A DNA stretch of 64,000 nucleotides from assembly GCF_029688625.1 (NCBI RefSeq), contig NZ_JARULC010000001.1, positions 930,001 through 994,000 of the forward strand, written 5' to 3'. Position 1 is the stretch's first letter. Each line of letters starts with the position of its first letter. Shown in pieces: positions 9,238 through 19,004 of this stretch. A model generated the notes under the pieces. That model saw only the letters and a program-made list of their open reading frames with translations, ran no database searches and was not told the DNA's origin. Both the position numbers and the translations under genes were made by a program. The stretch is from Qipengyuania marincola (GTDB lineage: Bacteria; Pseudomonadota; Alphaproteobacteria; Sphingomonadales; Sphingomonadaceae).

Positions 9238-10251
9238 TCAGGCCATCAACCCATTGCGCCGCCAGCTTTCCGCCAACAGCGTTTCGAGCAGGTCCGCGTG
9301 GCTGAAGCCTGCGTGGGCCGCAGCCTTTGCCATGACCTTTTCCGACCAGAGATTGCAGTTGAGGTTGATCTCGATGAAATTGATGTCGCCGGTCTTCAGA
9401 TCCAGCCGGAATTCGATGCGCCCGTAATCGAAGGGCATGAATTCGCGGGCCACCTTGCGCGCCATAGCTTCGATCTTCGGCGCAAGATCGGGATCGTCGA
9501 ATCGCTTGAGTGCTGCCTTCTCCTTGTTTTCGACGAGATCGCGCTTCTCGTAATAGGTCCAGAGACGCTGCGTATCCTCGCGCTCGTACCACAGCATCGG
9601 CAGCGCGGTGGGTTCGTCATTCAAGGTAATGAAGGCGCACTGGACATCGTAGCCGTCGAGATAGGGCTCGACGATGGCATCGTGGCCCTCGGTATGAATG
9701 TGCCAGACCGCGTTGGCCACCTCGGTCCACTCGCGAGCGTCGGTAATGCCCCAGCTGGCCGACGAGGCGTTGGGCTTGATCACCCAGCGACCGGCATCCT
9801 TTGCCGGCAGGTTCTCCTCAAGGACCGGGGCGCCGCGGCGATAGCAGAACCACGGGGCGGTCGGCACGCCTGCGTGTTCGCAGACGAGCTTGGAAACCGA
9901 CTTGTCGTCACCCAGCCCGCGAAGGAAGGGCATTGCACCCAGATAGGGCAGGCCGACCCGGTTGCACAGGATCGGGATGAGCATTTCACTGTTCACGAAG
10001 CCGCCGCGATTGAGGAGGGGGAATACGAAGTCGACATCGGGCTTTTCGAAGAGAACCTCGTAAGTGTTGGCCAGTTCGAGATTTAGCCCGAGATCCTCGA
10101 GCGTGGTGCGCACCTCGTGGTGGTAGATGGCATGATTGCCGTCTTCGGGATGCATCCCGCCACCGAACAGGGCATGCTTGGCCATGAAGAGCATGCGAAT
10201 GCGGTCTTTGGCATCCTGGGGGATGCGGAGCGGCGAAATGGCATTGGTCAT
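9238..10251 (-). CDS. ATP-grasp ligase, D-Ala-D-Ala ligase-like
   Basis: 337-residue ATP-grasp protein. WVIKPNASSASWGI holds the ATP-binding lysine and flexible loop, VEPYLDGYDVQCAF the next strand, and the metal site is FIEINLNCNLWSEK. This resembles D-alanine-D-alanine ligase, but the C-terminal EINxNCNLWS differs from the INxxPGxT of genuine Ddl, and no mur genes are nearby. It probably joins a carboxylate to an amine with ATP; substrates are unknown. It is upstream of the metalloprotease in the same orientation but 167 bases away, so co-transcription is uncertain. Confidence 0.75.
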   Translation of the reverse strand: MTNAISPLRIPQDAKDRIRMLFMAKHALFGGGMHPEDGNHAIYHHEVRTTLEDLGLNLELANTYEVLFEKPDVDFVFPLLNRGGFVNSEMLIPILCNRVGLPYLGAMPFLRGLGDDKSVSKLVCEHAGVPTAPWFCYRRGAPVLEENLPAKDAGRWVIKPNASSASWGITDAREWTEVANAVWHIHTEGHDAIVEPYLDGYDVQCAFITLNDEPTALPMLWYEREDTQRLWTYYEKRDLVENKEKAALKRFDDPDLAPKIEAMARKVAREFMPFDYGRIEFRLDLKTGDINFIEINLNCNLWSEKVMAKAAAHAGFSHADLLETLLAESWRRNGLMA

Positions 10252-10398
10252 TGGTCGAGGGCGTCCGTCTTGTTTCCAGCCGGCGCCTTAGTCTTGCCCG
10301 CGTCACCCCGCTACAGATTTCTGCCAGCGAAAATCTCCTTGCCGCACGGGGGAAACCGGTTAGCGTGAAGGCCGGCCTTTTAGTGGGGAGGGCGGCAG

Positions 10399-11034
10399 GT
10401 GGGACTGAAGAGCTGGTACGATGCCGCCATCATGCCGAGGCTCATCACCTATGCCTGCGGTCAGAAGGAAATCGAGGAGCGACGCCGGATGGTGGTTCCG
10501 CTGGCACGTGGGCAGGTCTTCGAGATCGGGTGCGGCGGCGGGTTCAACCAGAAGCTCTACGATCCCGAGAAGGTTACTGGTTTCAGTGGCATCGATCCGC
10601 ATGAGAAACTGCTGTCCGGCGCACGTGCCGAGGCTGAACGCAAGGGATGGGAGGTCGATCTGCGCCAGGGCGTGGGGGAAGCGATCCCCTTTGCCGACAG
10701 CAGCTTCGATACCGTGGTCTGTACCTATACGCTGTGCTCCGTGGACGACCAGGCACAGGTATTGGCGGAATTGCGCCGCATCCTGCGGCCGGGCGGCCAG
10801 CTGCTGTTCCTCGAGCACGGGCGTGCGCCCGATCCCGGGATCGCCCGGTGGCAGGAGCGGATTGAACCTTTATGGAAGCCGCTGGCCGGCGGATGCCACC
10901 TCACCCGACCGATAGGTTCTGCCCTGCGCGGAGCGGGTTTTTCCGTGGAGCCGCTGGGCCAGGCGTACCTTCCCAAGGCCCCTAAAGTAATGGGCTGGAT
11001 GGAGTGGGGCTTGGCGCGCAAGGAAGGCGTTTGA
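10399..11034 (+). CDS. Class I SAM-dependent methyltransferase
   Basis: 211 residues; the GTG start is preceded by GGGGAGGG. The SAM-binding motif I is FEIGCGGGF at about 41-49, with an acidic end of strand 2 (GIDPHEK) and post-motif CTYTLCSVDD then LRPGGQLLFLEHG, the standard Methyltransf_11/UbiE-like order. Proteins of this subgroup include phospholipid and small-molecule methyltransferases; the substrate cannot be assigned. It is transcribed alone, convergent with rne, and followed by a hairpin terminator. Confidence 0.85.
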   Translation: MGLKSWYDAAIMPRLITYACGQKEIEERRRMVVPLARGQVFEIGCGGGFNQKLYDPEKVTGFSGIDPHEKLLSGARAEAERKGWEVDLRQGVGEAIPFADSSFDTVVCTYTLCSVDDQAQVLAELRRILRPGGQLLFLEHGRAPDPGIARWQERIEPLWKPLAGGCHLTRPIGSALRGAGFSVEPLGQAYLPKAPKVMGWMEWGLARKEGV

Positions 11035-11050
11035 TCACTCCGAGATAGCA

Positions 11051-11090
11051 GAACGCCCCGATCCGCAGACCGGTCGGGGCGTTCGCTTTT
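11051..11090 (+). terminator. Rho-independent terminator
   Basis: An 11-bp perfect stem GAACGCCCCGA/TCGGGGCGTTC with a 12-base loop is followed by GCTTTTCG. It ends the methyltransferase transcript and lies 24 bases past the convergent rne stop. Confidence 0.85.
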
Positions 11091-11113
11091 CGTCTCTTGC
11101 GAGGGTGTGCGGC

Positions 11114-13897
11114 TCAGCTTTCGCCGAAGGTCCGCTGCCACCAGCCCTTGCGTGGCTTTGCCGTCTCGACCGTGCCGGCGCTGTCCTCGCTTTCCGAGGG
11201 TTCTTCCGTGGCGGTCGCGCCGGTTTCAGCCTTCGACTTCTTCCCGGAGCTTCTGGTCTTGCGGGCGGGCTTGGTCTTAGCCGGCGCCTCTCCCGTTTCT
11301 CCCGCTTCGTCCGGACCGGCGACGACGGCCATGTCGTCCTTCACCTGCTCGGCCAGCTCCGCAGCGTCTTCCTTGGCCGCCTTGGCCGGTGCCTTGCGGG
11401 TCCGGCTGCGTTTCGGTTTTGCCTCGGCGGCATCGGCAGTGTCCTCAGGCTTTTCGTCCGTTGCCTTGGCCTTGCGTGCGCGCTTGGCCTTCGGCTTGGC
11501 TGCCTTTTCGCCACTGTCGTCCTCGCCGCCGGTTTCGGCATCGTCGGTCTTCTTTCGCCGGCTGCGCTTCTTGGGCTTGGGCGCATCCTCTTCGGCAGAG
11601 GCTGCCTCGGCGGTTTCCGGCGTGTCTTCGGGCCCTGCGACCACCGCCATGTCTTCCATGACCTGCTCCGAAACGGCGTCGAGTTGCTCGGCATCGCCGC
11701 TGTCGACACCATCGTCGGTCCTGCCACCACGGCCGCGGCCACCACGACGGCGTCCGCCGCGCCGACGCCGCTTCTTGGGCCGATCCGAACCATCGTCGTC
11801 GGACGAGTCCTCGGCATCATCGGAAGCATCGTCGCCGTCGCTATCGTCCCCCTCGGCATCGTCGCGGTCGCGTTGCTTGTTGCGACCGCGGCCACCCCGC
11901 CGACGGCGACGCTTCTTCCTTGAGCGGCCATCCTCTTCCTCATCGTCGCTATCGTCATCGAAGGCTTCGGTGTCCGCTTCGTCGTCCTCGTCATCCTCGA
12001 CCAGTGTTTCGAACTTCGGCACATTGGTCGGGCGCGGGCCGGAGCTGGAGACGTTCATCTTCGCGCCTTCGTCTTCGCCTTCCGGATGGACGACAACGGT
12101 CACGCCGTAACGCTCTTCGATCTCCATGAGATCGGCACGTTTTTCGTTGAGCAGATAAACTGCCGCTTCCGTACTGGCGGCGAGGGTGATGATCGTACCC
12201 TTGCCCTTGGCGGCTTCGTCCTCGATCAGGCGCAGCGCCGAAAGCCCGGCGCTGGAGGCGGTGCGCACGAGACCCGTGCCATCGCAATGCGGGCAATCGC
12301 GGGTGGTCGCCTCGAGCACGCCGGTGCGCAGGCGTTGGCGGCTCATCTCCATCAGGCCGAAGCTCGAAATGCGACCGACCTGGATGCGCGCACGATCGCT
12401 CTTGAGCGCTTCCTTCATCGCCTTCTCGACCTTGCGGGTATTGGAGTGGTGCTCCTGGTCGATGAAGTCGATGACCACCAGCCCGGCCATGTCCCGCAGG
12501 CGCAGCTGGCGCGCAATTTCGCGTGCCGCTTCCAGATTGGTGTGCAGCGCCGTCTGCTCGATGTTGTGCTCCTTGGTGGAGCGGCCCGAGTTGATGTCGA
12601 TCGAAACGAGCGCCTCGGTCGGGTTGATGACCAGATAGCCGCCGCTTTTCAGCTGCACCACCGGATCATACATCGCCTTGAGCTGGTCTTCCGCGCCATA
12701 GCGCTGGAAGAGCGGCACGGGGTCCGCATACTGCTTCACCCGCCGGGCATGGCTAGGCATCAGCAGCTTCATGAATTCCTTGGCCGATTTATAGCCGGCC
12801 TCGCCCTCGACCACGACCTCCTCGATCTCGCGATTGTAGATGTCGCGGATGGCGCGCTTGATGAGGTCACTGTCCGAATGGATCAGCGCCGGCGCGGCGG
12901 AGGACAAGGTGCGTTCGCGTATCTCGTCCCACAGCCGGGCGAGATAATCGAAGTCGCGCTTGATCTCGGTCTTGGTCCGGCTGAGGCCGGCAGTGCGAAC
13001 GATCAGCCCCATGGTGCGCGGCAGCGTGAGGTCGCTGACGACCTGCTTGAGTCGCTTGCGGTCGGCGGCGGACGAAATCTTGCGCGAAATGCCACCGCCA
13101 TGGCTGCTGTTCGGCATCAGAACCGTATAGCGGCCGGCGAGGCTGAGATAGGTGGTCAGCGCAGCACCCTTGTTGCCACGCTCTTCCTTTACGACCTGAA
13201 CCAGCAGTACCTGGCGGCGCTGGATGACGTCCTGAATCTTGTAACGGCGGCGCAGCGCCATTCGCTTGGCGCGTGCTTCGTCGACTTCCTTGGCGCGTGC
13301 GCGGCCCTTGCCCTGCCGACGACCGCGACCCTTGCGACCGCGCGCATTGCGCTTGCCGCCATTGTCGTCGTCCTCGCTGTCGGCGTCGTCCTCGTCCTCA
13401 TCGGCGTCATCGTCTTCGTCGTCACCGTCGAGCTGGCCTTCCTCGATCGTGGCGACCTTGTCCTTGTCGGAGGTGTCCACTTCCTCGAGCCCGTCTTCGG
13501 CAAGGTCTTCGGCAAGCGCTTCGGCGCTCTCTTCCTCGGCGTCGTATTCCTCGCCGGGCATCTCGCCGCGCTCTTCCTCTTCGGCGCGCAGGCGGGCTTC
13601 CTCTTCGGCGGCCTCGGCCTCTGCCGCGAGCAGTGCTTCGCGGTCTTCCTTGGGGATCTGATAGTAGTCGGGATGGATTTCGCTGAAAGCGAGGAAGCCG
13701 TGGCGGTTACCGCCGAAGTCGACGAAGGCCGCCTGCAGCGACGGTTCGACCCTGGTTACTTTCGCGAGATAGATATTGCCTTTGATCTGCTTGTGATCGG
13801 CAGATTCGAAATCGAATTCCTCAATGCGGTTTCCCTTGAGGACCGCCACCCGGGTTTCTTCCTGGTGGCGCGCATCGATAAGCATGCGCGTTGCCAT
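11114..13897 (-). CDS. rne: Ribonuclease E
   Basis: 927-residue RNase E/G family endoribonuclease, the scaffold of the RNA degradosome. An S1 RNA-binding domain begins at about 35 (KGNIYLAKVTRVEPSLQAAFVDFG) but is split by a low-complexity insertion from about 92 to 215, first strongly acidic, then arginine/glycine/lysine-rich. The catalytic DNase I-like region has Asp434 in SIDINSG and IDFID at 477-481; the CPHC Zn-link follows. The last 270 residues are disordered runs of acidic blocks and RRRRGG/KPKKRSRRKK basic patches that would bind RNA and partner proteins. GGAGA lies eight bases before the ATG. It diverges from an amidase gene across a long leader. Confidence 0.96.
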   Translation of the reverse strand: MATRMLIDARHQEETRVAVLKGNRIEEFDFESADHKQIKGNIYLAKVTRVEPSLQAAFVDFGGNRHGFLAFSEIHPDYYQIPKEDREALLAAEAEAAEEEARLRAEEEERGEMPGEEYDAEEESAEALAEDLAEDGLEEVDTSDKDKVATIEEGQLDGDDEDDDADEDEDDADSEDDDNGGKRNARGRKGRGRRQGKGRARAKEVDEARAKRMALRRRYKIQDVIQRRQVLLVQVVKEERGNKGAALTTYLSLAGRYTVLMPNSSHGGGISRKISSAADRKRLKQVVSDLTLPRTMGLIVRTAGLSRTKTEIKRDFDYLARLWDEIRERTLSSAAPALIHSDSDLIKRAIRDIYNREIEEVVVEGEAGYKSAKEFMKLLMPSHARRVKQYADPVPLFQRYGAEDQLKAMYDPVVQLKSGGYLVINPTEALVSIDINSGRSTKEHNIEQTALHTNLEAAREIARQLRLRDMAGLVVIDFIDQEHHSNTRKVEKAMKEALKSDRARIQVGRISSFGLMEMSRQRLRTGVLEATTRDCPHCDGTGLVRTASSAGLSALRLIEDEAAKGKGTIITLAASTEAAVYLLNEKRADLMEIEERYGVTVVVHPEGEDEGAKMNVSSSGPRPTNVPKFETLVEDDEDDEADTEAFDDDSDDEEEDGRSRKKRRRRRGGRGRNKQRDRDDAEGDDSDGDDASDDAEDSSDDDGSDRPKKRRRRGGRRRGGRGRGGRTDDGVDSGDAEQLDAVSEQVMEDMAVVAGPEDTPETAEAASAEEDAPKPKKRSRRKKTDDAETGGEDDSGEKAAKPKAKRARKAKATDEKPEDTADAAEAKPKRSRTRKAPAKAAKEDAAELAEQVKDDMAVVAGPDEAGETGEAPAKTKPARKTRSSGKKSKAETGATATEEPSESEDSAGTVETAKPRKGWWQRTFGES

Positions 13898-14350
13898 GTA
13901 ATAGTCTCCAGCCGCTGCGGGGCGGGGCGGGCCCGTCGTCCGCGCGGCGTATCATGTTGGAAAATCCGCGACCGACCATGCGGAGCGCGGCGTTGCTGGA
14001 CCGATCACCGTGCCGTGGGGCACGGGTTCGGGTATTCGTGACTGCTGGAACGTGGCCTTGCGAATGTCGCGGTGTCCGGCCCGATGCAAACGCAGAAAGG
14101 ACGGAAGCCTTTGCTGCGCATGTCGGGGAGAAGGAGACCATGTCCTGCATCAACCTGTAATCATTGCGATCCTCGATCGGGCGAGCGCCCGCGGATCGGT
14201 TGGATGGTCTAATACGGCAACCTGTATCGTCGCGTGAATTCGCGCCGATTGCGGGCGCCGGAAAACCGGTACTGCTGTGCTAGCACCGTGGGTTTCCATC
14301 GGCAACCATATTGCGCCACGGGACAAGAAAGCCCTAACCACGAAGGCCTC
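13898..14350. other. 453-bp intergenic region holding rne leader and amidase promoter
   Basis: No convincing protein-coding gene is seen. Small frames here lack good starts or family features. A compact inverted repeat CCGTGCC-GTG-GGGCACGG (about 14009-14026) is the only obvious hairpin. Both flanking genes point outward, so the stretch must hold two divergent promoters, and its length suggests a long 5' untranslated leader for rne, whose mRNA is autoregulated through its leader in enterobacteria. Whether this applies here is inference. Confidence 0.5.
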
Positions 14351-15208
14351 ATGTCACCGCGACTGCAAACCATTCTGCTTGCTGCGATACCGCTCGTGCT
14401 GGTGGCGGGCGCTGTCGCGTCGCTCTACTCCGCGAGCGAGGCTGCCGCTCGCCCCGCATATGTCATGCGGATCGCATTGCCGGAGACGGCCGACACGCTC
14501 GACCTTCCGCAGGTTACAGGCGATACCACAATGCCCCTGGTGGTGATCGATGCAGGCCATGGCGGCTTCGATCCCGGCGCGTCGGGTCAGGGCATCGTTG
14601 AAAAGACCCTGGTGCTCGGACTCGCCCGGGCGCTAGCGGAGGAATTGCGGGAACAGGGCGGTGTGCGCGTGGCCCTTACGCGCGATGACGACCGCTATCT
14701 GTTGCACGCCGAAAGATTCGAGATTGCACGGCGCCTGGGAGCCGACCTGTTCCTCTCGATCCATGCCGACAGCGCCGGGGATGCCAGCGACATATCGGGG
14801 GCGAGTATCTACACGCTGTCCAACGAGGCGTCGAGCGAGGCTGCGGCGCGATATGCCGCGCGGGAAAATGCCTCCGACAGGCTCAACGGGGTTTCGCTGT
14901 CCGACCAGAGCGATGTGGTCAACACGATCCTTGTCGAACTGTCGCAGCGGCGCACGCAGGAACAATCGGCTGAATTCGCACGATTGATCCGGCGGGAAGG
15001 GGAAGGCGTGCTGCAGTTTCATCCGCAGGCCATCCGTTCGTCGGCCCTCAAGGTCTTGCGCGCACCCGATGTGCCCTCGGTCCTGTACGAGAGCGGCTTC
15101 CTGACCAATGAAGGCGAAGCGCAGCGACTGGCCTCGCCCGAGGGACGCGAGCAATTCGCCGAAGTGATGGCGCGTGCGATCCGGATCTATTTCGCACGCC
15201 AGGAATAA
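14351..15208 (+). CDS. N-acetylmuramoyl-L-alanine amidase (Amidase_3)
   Basis: 285 residues from the ATG at 14351, chosen because it is followed directly by a membrane anchor/signal segment (TILLAAIPLVLVAGAVASLY); the longer frame upstream is non-coding in character. The Amidase_3 zinc-hydrolase domain follows: VVIDAGHGGFDPGA with the first zinc His, an Asn/Glu helix (EKTLVLGLA), LFLSIHADS with the third ligand, and VLYESGFLTN with the catalytic Glu. It cleaves the bond between MurNAc and the stem peptide in the periplasm, typically in daughter-cell separation. No AMIN domain is present. PBP1A follows, so wall cleavage and synthesis genes are paired. Confidence 0.92.
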   Translation: MSPRLQTILLAAIPLVLVAGAVASLYSASEAAARPAYVMRIALPETADTLDLPQVTGDTTMPLVVIDAGHGGFDPGASGQGIVEKTLVLGLARALAEELREQGGVRVALTRDDDRYLLHAERFEIARRLGADLFLSIHADSAGDASDISGASIYTLSNEASSEAAARYAARENASDRLNGVSLSDQSDVVNTILVELSQRRTQEQSAEFARLIRREGEGVLQFHPQAIRSSALKVLRAPDVPSVLYESGFLTNEGEAQRLASPEGREQFAEVMARAIRIYFARQE

Positions 15209-15276
15209 TCGCACCGCAAGGCCATTCTTGTTCTGGCAGAGTGCAGGATTGGCGTGCTAGAGACCTCGCCCTGACC

Positions 15277-17787
15277 ATGTCCGACCTCTCGACCTTCCCC
15301 TATGTCCGCCACCGCCTGACCGACGATCCCCGGCGTCTGATCGCCTGGGTCTCGGACAATTGGGCTACAAATCGAAAACTGCGCGTGATCAGCTACGCCG
15401 CCGGCGTGCTGGTTGTCCTGCTGGTCCTCGCCTGGGCAACGCTGGCTCGCAATCTTCCCGATGCGAATTCCCTGCTCGACTATGAAACGCCGCTGCCGAC
15501 CGTGGTTCGCGGGGTGGATGGCGAGATCGTGCATTCCTACGCGCGCGAAAGGCGCGTGCAGCTGCAATATGCCGATTTTCCGGAGCAAATGATCGAGGCC
15601 TATCTTTCGGCAGAGGACAAGACCTTCTTCAGCCACAATGGCGTCGACCTTACGGGTACGCTGAATGCGGCGGTCGACTATCTCGTCAAATTCGGTTCGG
15701 GCGAGCGTGCGGTGGGCGGTTCCACCATCACGCAGCAGGTTGCGAAGAACCTGCTGCTGGGCGACGAATATTCGATCACCCGCAAGCTGAAGGAAATGAT
15801 CCTCGCCACGCGCATCGAAAGCGTGCTGACAAAGCAGGAAATCCTGGAGCTGTACCTCAACGAAATCCCGCTCGGGCGCCGCAGCTTCGGCGTGCAGGCC
15901 GCCGCGCGGGCCTATTTCGACAAGGATGTCGGCGACCTGGACCTGCATGAGACGGCCTTCCTGGCGATCCTCCCCAAGGCACCGGAACGCTATGGCCGCG
16001 AACGTTACCGCGAGCTGGCGCTGGTGCGGCGCGACTTCGTGCTCGACCAGATGCAGGCCAACGGCTTCGTCAGCGCTGCCGATGCGGCGGCCGCCAAGCG
16101 CCAACCCCTGGGGCTGGTCCAGCAGCGCAGCGAGCGTTCGGCCGATGCAGGCTATTTCCTCGAAGAGGTCCGCCGCCAGCTGATCGATCAGTTCGGCGAG
16201 ACCGCCGAAGATGGCGAGAACAGCGTCTATGCCGGGGGCCTGTGGGTGCGCACCTCGCTCGATACCGAATTGCAGGAAGCGGCACGCGATGCCCTGCGCG
16301 CACAGTTGCTGAGCTATCACGGCAATCGCGGCTTCACCGGGCCGGTGGCGACGCTGAACCCGGAGAATGGCGACCTGCATTCGCAGCTCGCCTCGTCGAA
16401 CCTCTCGATCAATTACGAGGACTGGCAGATCGGTGTGATCACTGCCGCCGGCTCGTCTGCGACGATCGGGTTCACCGACGGCGAGGATTATCCGCTGGTC
16501 GGCGCTCCGTCCTCGTTGAAGGTTGGCGATGTCGTGGCAGCCGCCAAATCGGGCGATGGCTATCGCCTGCGCGGGGTACCCGAAGTGTCCGGGGCCTTCC
16601 TTGCCGAGGCACCGCAGACCGGCCGCATCCTGGCGATGCAAGGCGGTTTCGACAGCCGCCTGGGGGCCTTCAATCGCGCAACCCAGGCCGAGCGGCAGCC
16701 GGGCTCGACGATCAAGCCCTTCGTTTACGCGTCCGCCCTCGACCACGGCATGACGCCTGCGACCGAAGTGCCCGACCAGACCTTCTGCGTCTGGCAGGGT
16801 GCACAACTGGGCGAGAAGTGCTTCCGCAACTTCGGCGGTGGCGGGGGCGGCGTCCACACCATGCGCTGGGGTCTCGAACAGAGCCGCAACCTGATGACTA
16901 TTCACATCGCCGATACGACCGGCATGCCGAATGTGGTGCAAACCATCAAGCGCCTCGGCATCGGCGAATACGAGCCCTATTATTCCTTCGCGCTCGGTGC
17001 CGGCGACACGACCGTGGCGCGCATGGTCAATGCTTATTCCGCTCTCGCGAACTGGGGACGTCAGACCGAAGGTTCGGTCATCGACTACGTCCAGGATCGC
17101 GACGGCAAGGTGATCTTCCGGTCCGACAAGCGCGAATGCACCGGTTGCAACATGGAGCAATGGGACGGTCAGCCCATGCCGCGCTTCGAACCGGAAGGGC
17201 GGCAGGTGCTCGATCCGCGCACCGCGTTCCAGGTCGTGCACATGCTCAAGGGCGTCGTTACCCGCGGCACGGCGGTGCGCCTGCGCAGCCTCGACTTGCC
17301 GATGTTCGGCAAGACCGGCACCACCAACGGCCCGACCAACGCCTGGTTCGTCGGCGGGACGCCGGATATCGTCGCGGGCATGTACGTCGGCTTCGACCAG
17401 CCGCGCAATCTTGGCGGGTGGGTGCAAGGCGGCAATACGGCGGCAACCATCATGAAGCGCTTCGTCGAGGCTACGCGTGACCGCTGGGATGCGGAAGACT
17501 TCATCGCACCGCCCGGGATTCGCATGGTCAAGATCGACCGCCGAAGCGGCAAGCGCGTGTTCGATGCGACGCCGTCCGACGAACCGACTGCCGCGGTCAT
17601 CTGGGAAGCGTTCAAGCCCGACACGGAACCGCCGCGCGCCACCCGGGGCGATGCGATCGCGGCCAAGCGCAACGAGATCCTCGACCTCATCCGCCGCGCC
17701 CGGCAGGGCCCGCGCCAGGCGGCCACGAGCGCCCGCAACGAGAGCGAGCCGGCCGATTTCGTCGAGGAACAGGGCGGTATCTACTAG
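15277..17787 (+). CDS. mrcA: Bifunctional penicillin-binding protein 1A
   Basis: 836 residues from the ATG at 15277 (a GTG at 15241 would add 12). One N-terminal membrane helix ([20 protein letters not shown]) anchors it. The GT51 glycosyltransferase domain shows the catalytic Glu in [29 protein letters not shown] and [10 protein letters not shown]; an OB-like insert follows. The transpeptidase has SxxK in [11 protein letters not shown], the SRN equivalent in EQSRNLMT, and KTG in [16 protein letters not shown]. It polymerises and cross-links peptidoglycan. It follows the amidase by 68 bases, probably in the same transcript. Confidence 0.96.
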   Translation: MSDLSTFPYVRHRLTDDPRRLIAWVSDNWATNRKLRVISYAAGVLVVLLVLAWATLARNLPDANSLLDYETPLPTVVRGVDGEIVHSYARERRVQLQYADFPEQMIEAYLSAEDKTFFSHNGVDLTGTLNAAVDYLVKFGSGERAVGGSTITQQVAKNLLLGDEYSITRKLKEMILATRIESVLTKQEILELYLNEIPLGRRSFGVQAAARAYFDKDVGDLDLHETAFLAILPKAPERYGRERYRELALVRRDFVLDQMQANGFVSAADAAAAKRQPLGLVQQRSERSADAGYFLEEVRRQLIDQFGETAEDGENSVYAGGLWVRTSLDTELQEAARDALRAQLLSYHGNRGFTGPVATLNPENGDLHSQLASSNLSINYEDWQIGVITAAGSSATIGFTDGEDYPLVGAPSSLKVGDVVAAAKSGDGYRLRGVPEVSGAFLAEAPQTGRILAMQGGFDSRLGAFNRATQAERQPGSTIKPFVYASALDHGMTPATEVPDQTFCVWQGAQLGEKCFRNFGGGGGGVHTMRWGLEQSRNLMTIHIADTTGMPNVVQTIKRLGIGEYEPYYSFALGAGDTTVARMVNAYSALANWGRQTEGSVIDYVQDRDGKVIFRSDKRECTGCNMEQWDGQPMPRFEPEGRQVLDPRTAFQVVHMLKGVVTRGTAVRLRSLDLPMFGKTGTTNGPTNAWFVGGTPDIVAGMYVGFDQPRNLGGWVQGGNTAATIMKRFVEATRDRWDAEDFIAPPGIRMVKIDRRSGKRVFDATPSDEPTAAVIWEAFKPDTEPPRATRGDAIAAKRNEILDLIRRARQGPRQAATSARNESEPADFVEEQGGIY

Positions 17788-17876
17788 CTGAAATCTTCTG
17801 GCAGCCACGGCCGCTCAGCTTTACAATCGCTCTCCGCGCGTTAGGGGCGGCACACAAGTTTCTGAAGGAATTACCG

Positions 17877-19004
17877 ATGCGTGCCGAAGGGCAGGCCAAT
17901 ATCGACAGGATCGAAGCGGCGCTGTCGCTGGTGCGCCAGTCGCTCGACTGGGAGCGCGCCTTGCGGCGTCTCGATGAACTGGACGCGCGCGTCCAGGATC
18001 CCACTCTGTGGGATGATCCTAAACAGGCGCAGGCGATCACGCAGGAACAGAAGCGGCTCGAAACCGCGATAAACACCGTCCGCGAGATCGAGAGCGAGAT
18101 GGCGGATGCTGTCGAATTCGTCGAAATGGGCGAAGCGGAGGGGGATGACGAGGTCATTGCCGAAGGTCTCGCCACGCTGGCGGGCCTTGCCGACCGCGCC
18201 GACCGCGACAAGGTGCAGGCGCTTCTGTCGGGAGAGGCGGATGGCAATGACACTTATCTCGAAATTCACGCCGGCGCGGGCGGGACGGAGAGCCAGGACT
18301 GGGCCGAGATGCTGTTTCGCATGTACGCCCGCTGGGCCGAACGGCGTGGCTTCAAGGTCGAGACGGTTGAGTATCAGGCAGGCGACCAGGCAGGTATCAA
18401 GAGCGCAACGCTGCTGCTGAAGGGCGAGAACGCCTATGGCTATGCCAAGACCGAAAGCGGAGTGCACCGCCTTGTGCGCATCAGCCCCTATGACAGTTCG
18501 GCGCGGCGCCACACCAGCTTCAGTTCGGTCTGGGTCTACCCGGTGATCGACGACGATATCGATATCGAGATCAATCCGGCCGACCTCAAGATCGACACCT
18601 ATCGCGCGAGCGGCGCGGGCGGGCAGCATGTGAACACGACCGACTCCGCAGTGCGGATCACGCACCAGCCGACCGGCATCGTCGTCGCCAGCCAGAACGA
18701 CCGCAGCCAGCACAAGAACCGCGCCACTGCGATGAGCATGCTCAAGGCGCGCCTGTTCGAACGCGAAATGGCAGAGCGCGAGGCGGCTGCATCGGGCGAG
18801 TATCAGGAAAAGAGCGATATCGGGTGGGGTCACCAGATTCGCAGCTATGTGCTCCAGCCCTATCAGATGGTGAAGGACCTGCGCACGGGTGTACAATCCC
18901 CGACACCCGACGATGTGCTCGACGGCGCGCTGGATCCCTTCATCTCGGCAGCGCTCGCCCAGCGCGTTACCGGTGAGACGGTTGAGGTGGAGGACGCGGA
19001 GTGA
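17877..19004 (+). CDS. prfB: Peptide chain release factor 2
   Basis: 375-residue RF2 that ends translation at UGA and UAA. The GGQ peptidyl-hydrolysis motif is present ([15 protein letters not shown]). The codon-reading tripeptide position reads SPY (203-205) rather than the SPF of E. coli, in [16 protein letters not shown] believe this is common in alphaproteobacteria. The frame is continuous from the ATG: there is no early in-frame UGA and so no programmed +1 frameshift of the enterobacterial type. GAAGGAATT precedes the start. A lipoprotein-like methyltransferase gene starts at its stop (GTGA). Confidence 0.97.
   Translation: MRAEGQANIDRIEAALSLVRQSLDWERALRRLDELDARVQDPTLWDDPKQAQAITQEQKRLETAINTVREIESEMADAVEFVEMGEAEGDDEVIAEGLATLAGLADRADRDKVQALLSGEADGNDTYLEIHAGAGGTESQDWAEMLFRMYARWAERRGFKVETVEYQAGDQAGIKSATLLLKGENAYGYAKTESGVHRLVRISPYDSSARRHTSFSSVWVYPVIDDDIDIEINPADLKIDTYRASGAGGQHVNTTDSAVRITHQPTGIVVASQNDRSQHKNRATAMSMLKARLFEREMAEREAAASGEYQEKSDIGWGHQIRSYVLQPYQMVKDLRTGVQSPTPDDVLDGALDPFISAALAQRVTGETVEVEDAE

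Noticed and set aside
11700..11950. Repeat-like GC-rich blocks resembling a tandem repeat
   Set aside because: They encode the basic/acidic tail of RNase E and are degenerate, not DNA-level repeats.
12086..14041. 651-codon frame on the plus strand opposite rne
   Set aside because: It is the antisense of a genuine RNase E gene; the apparent protein is low-complexity and arises from high GC codon bias.
15187..17808. 873-codon frame on the minus strand opposite mrcA
   Set aside because: It mirrors the PBP1A gene, which has complete motifs. No recognisable domain appears in the mirror.
17877..18000. Programmed frameshift in prfB
   Set aside because: The frame is continuous from the ATG with no early UGA, so RF2 is made without frameshifting.
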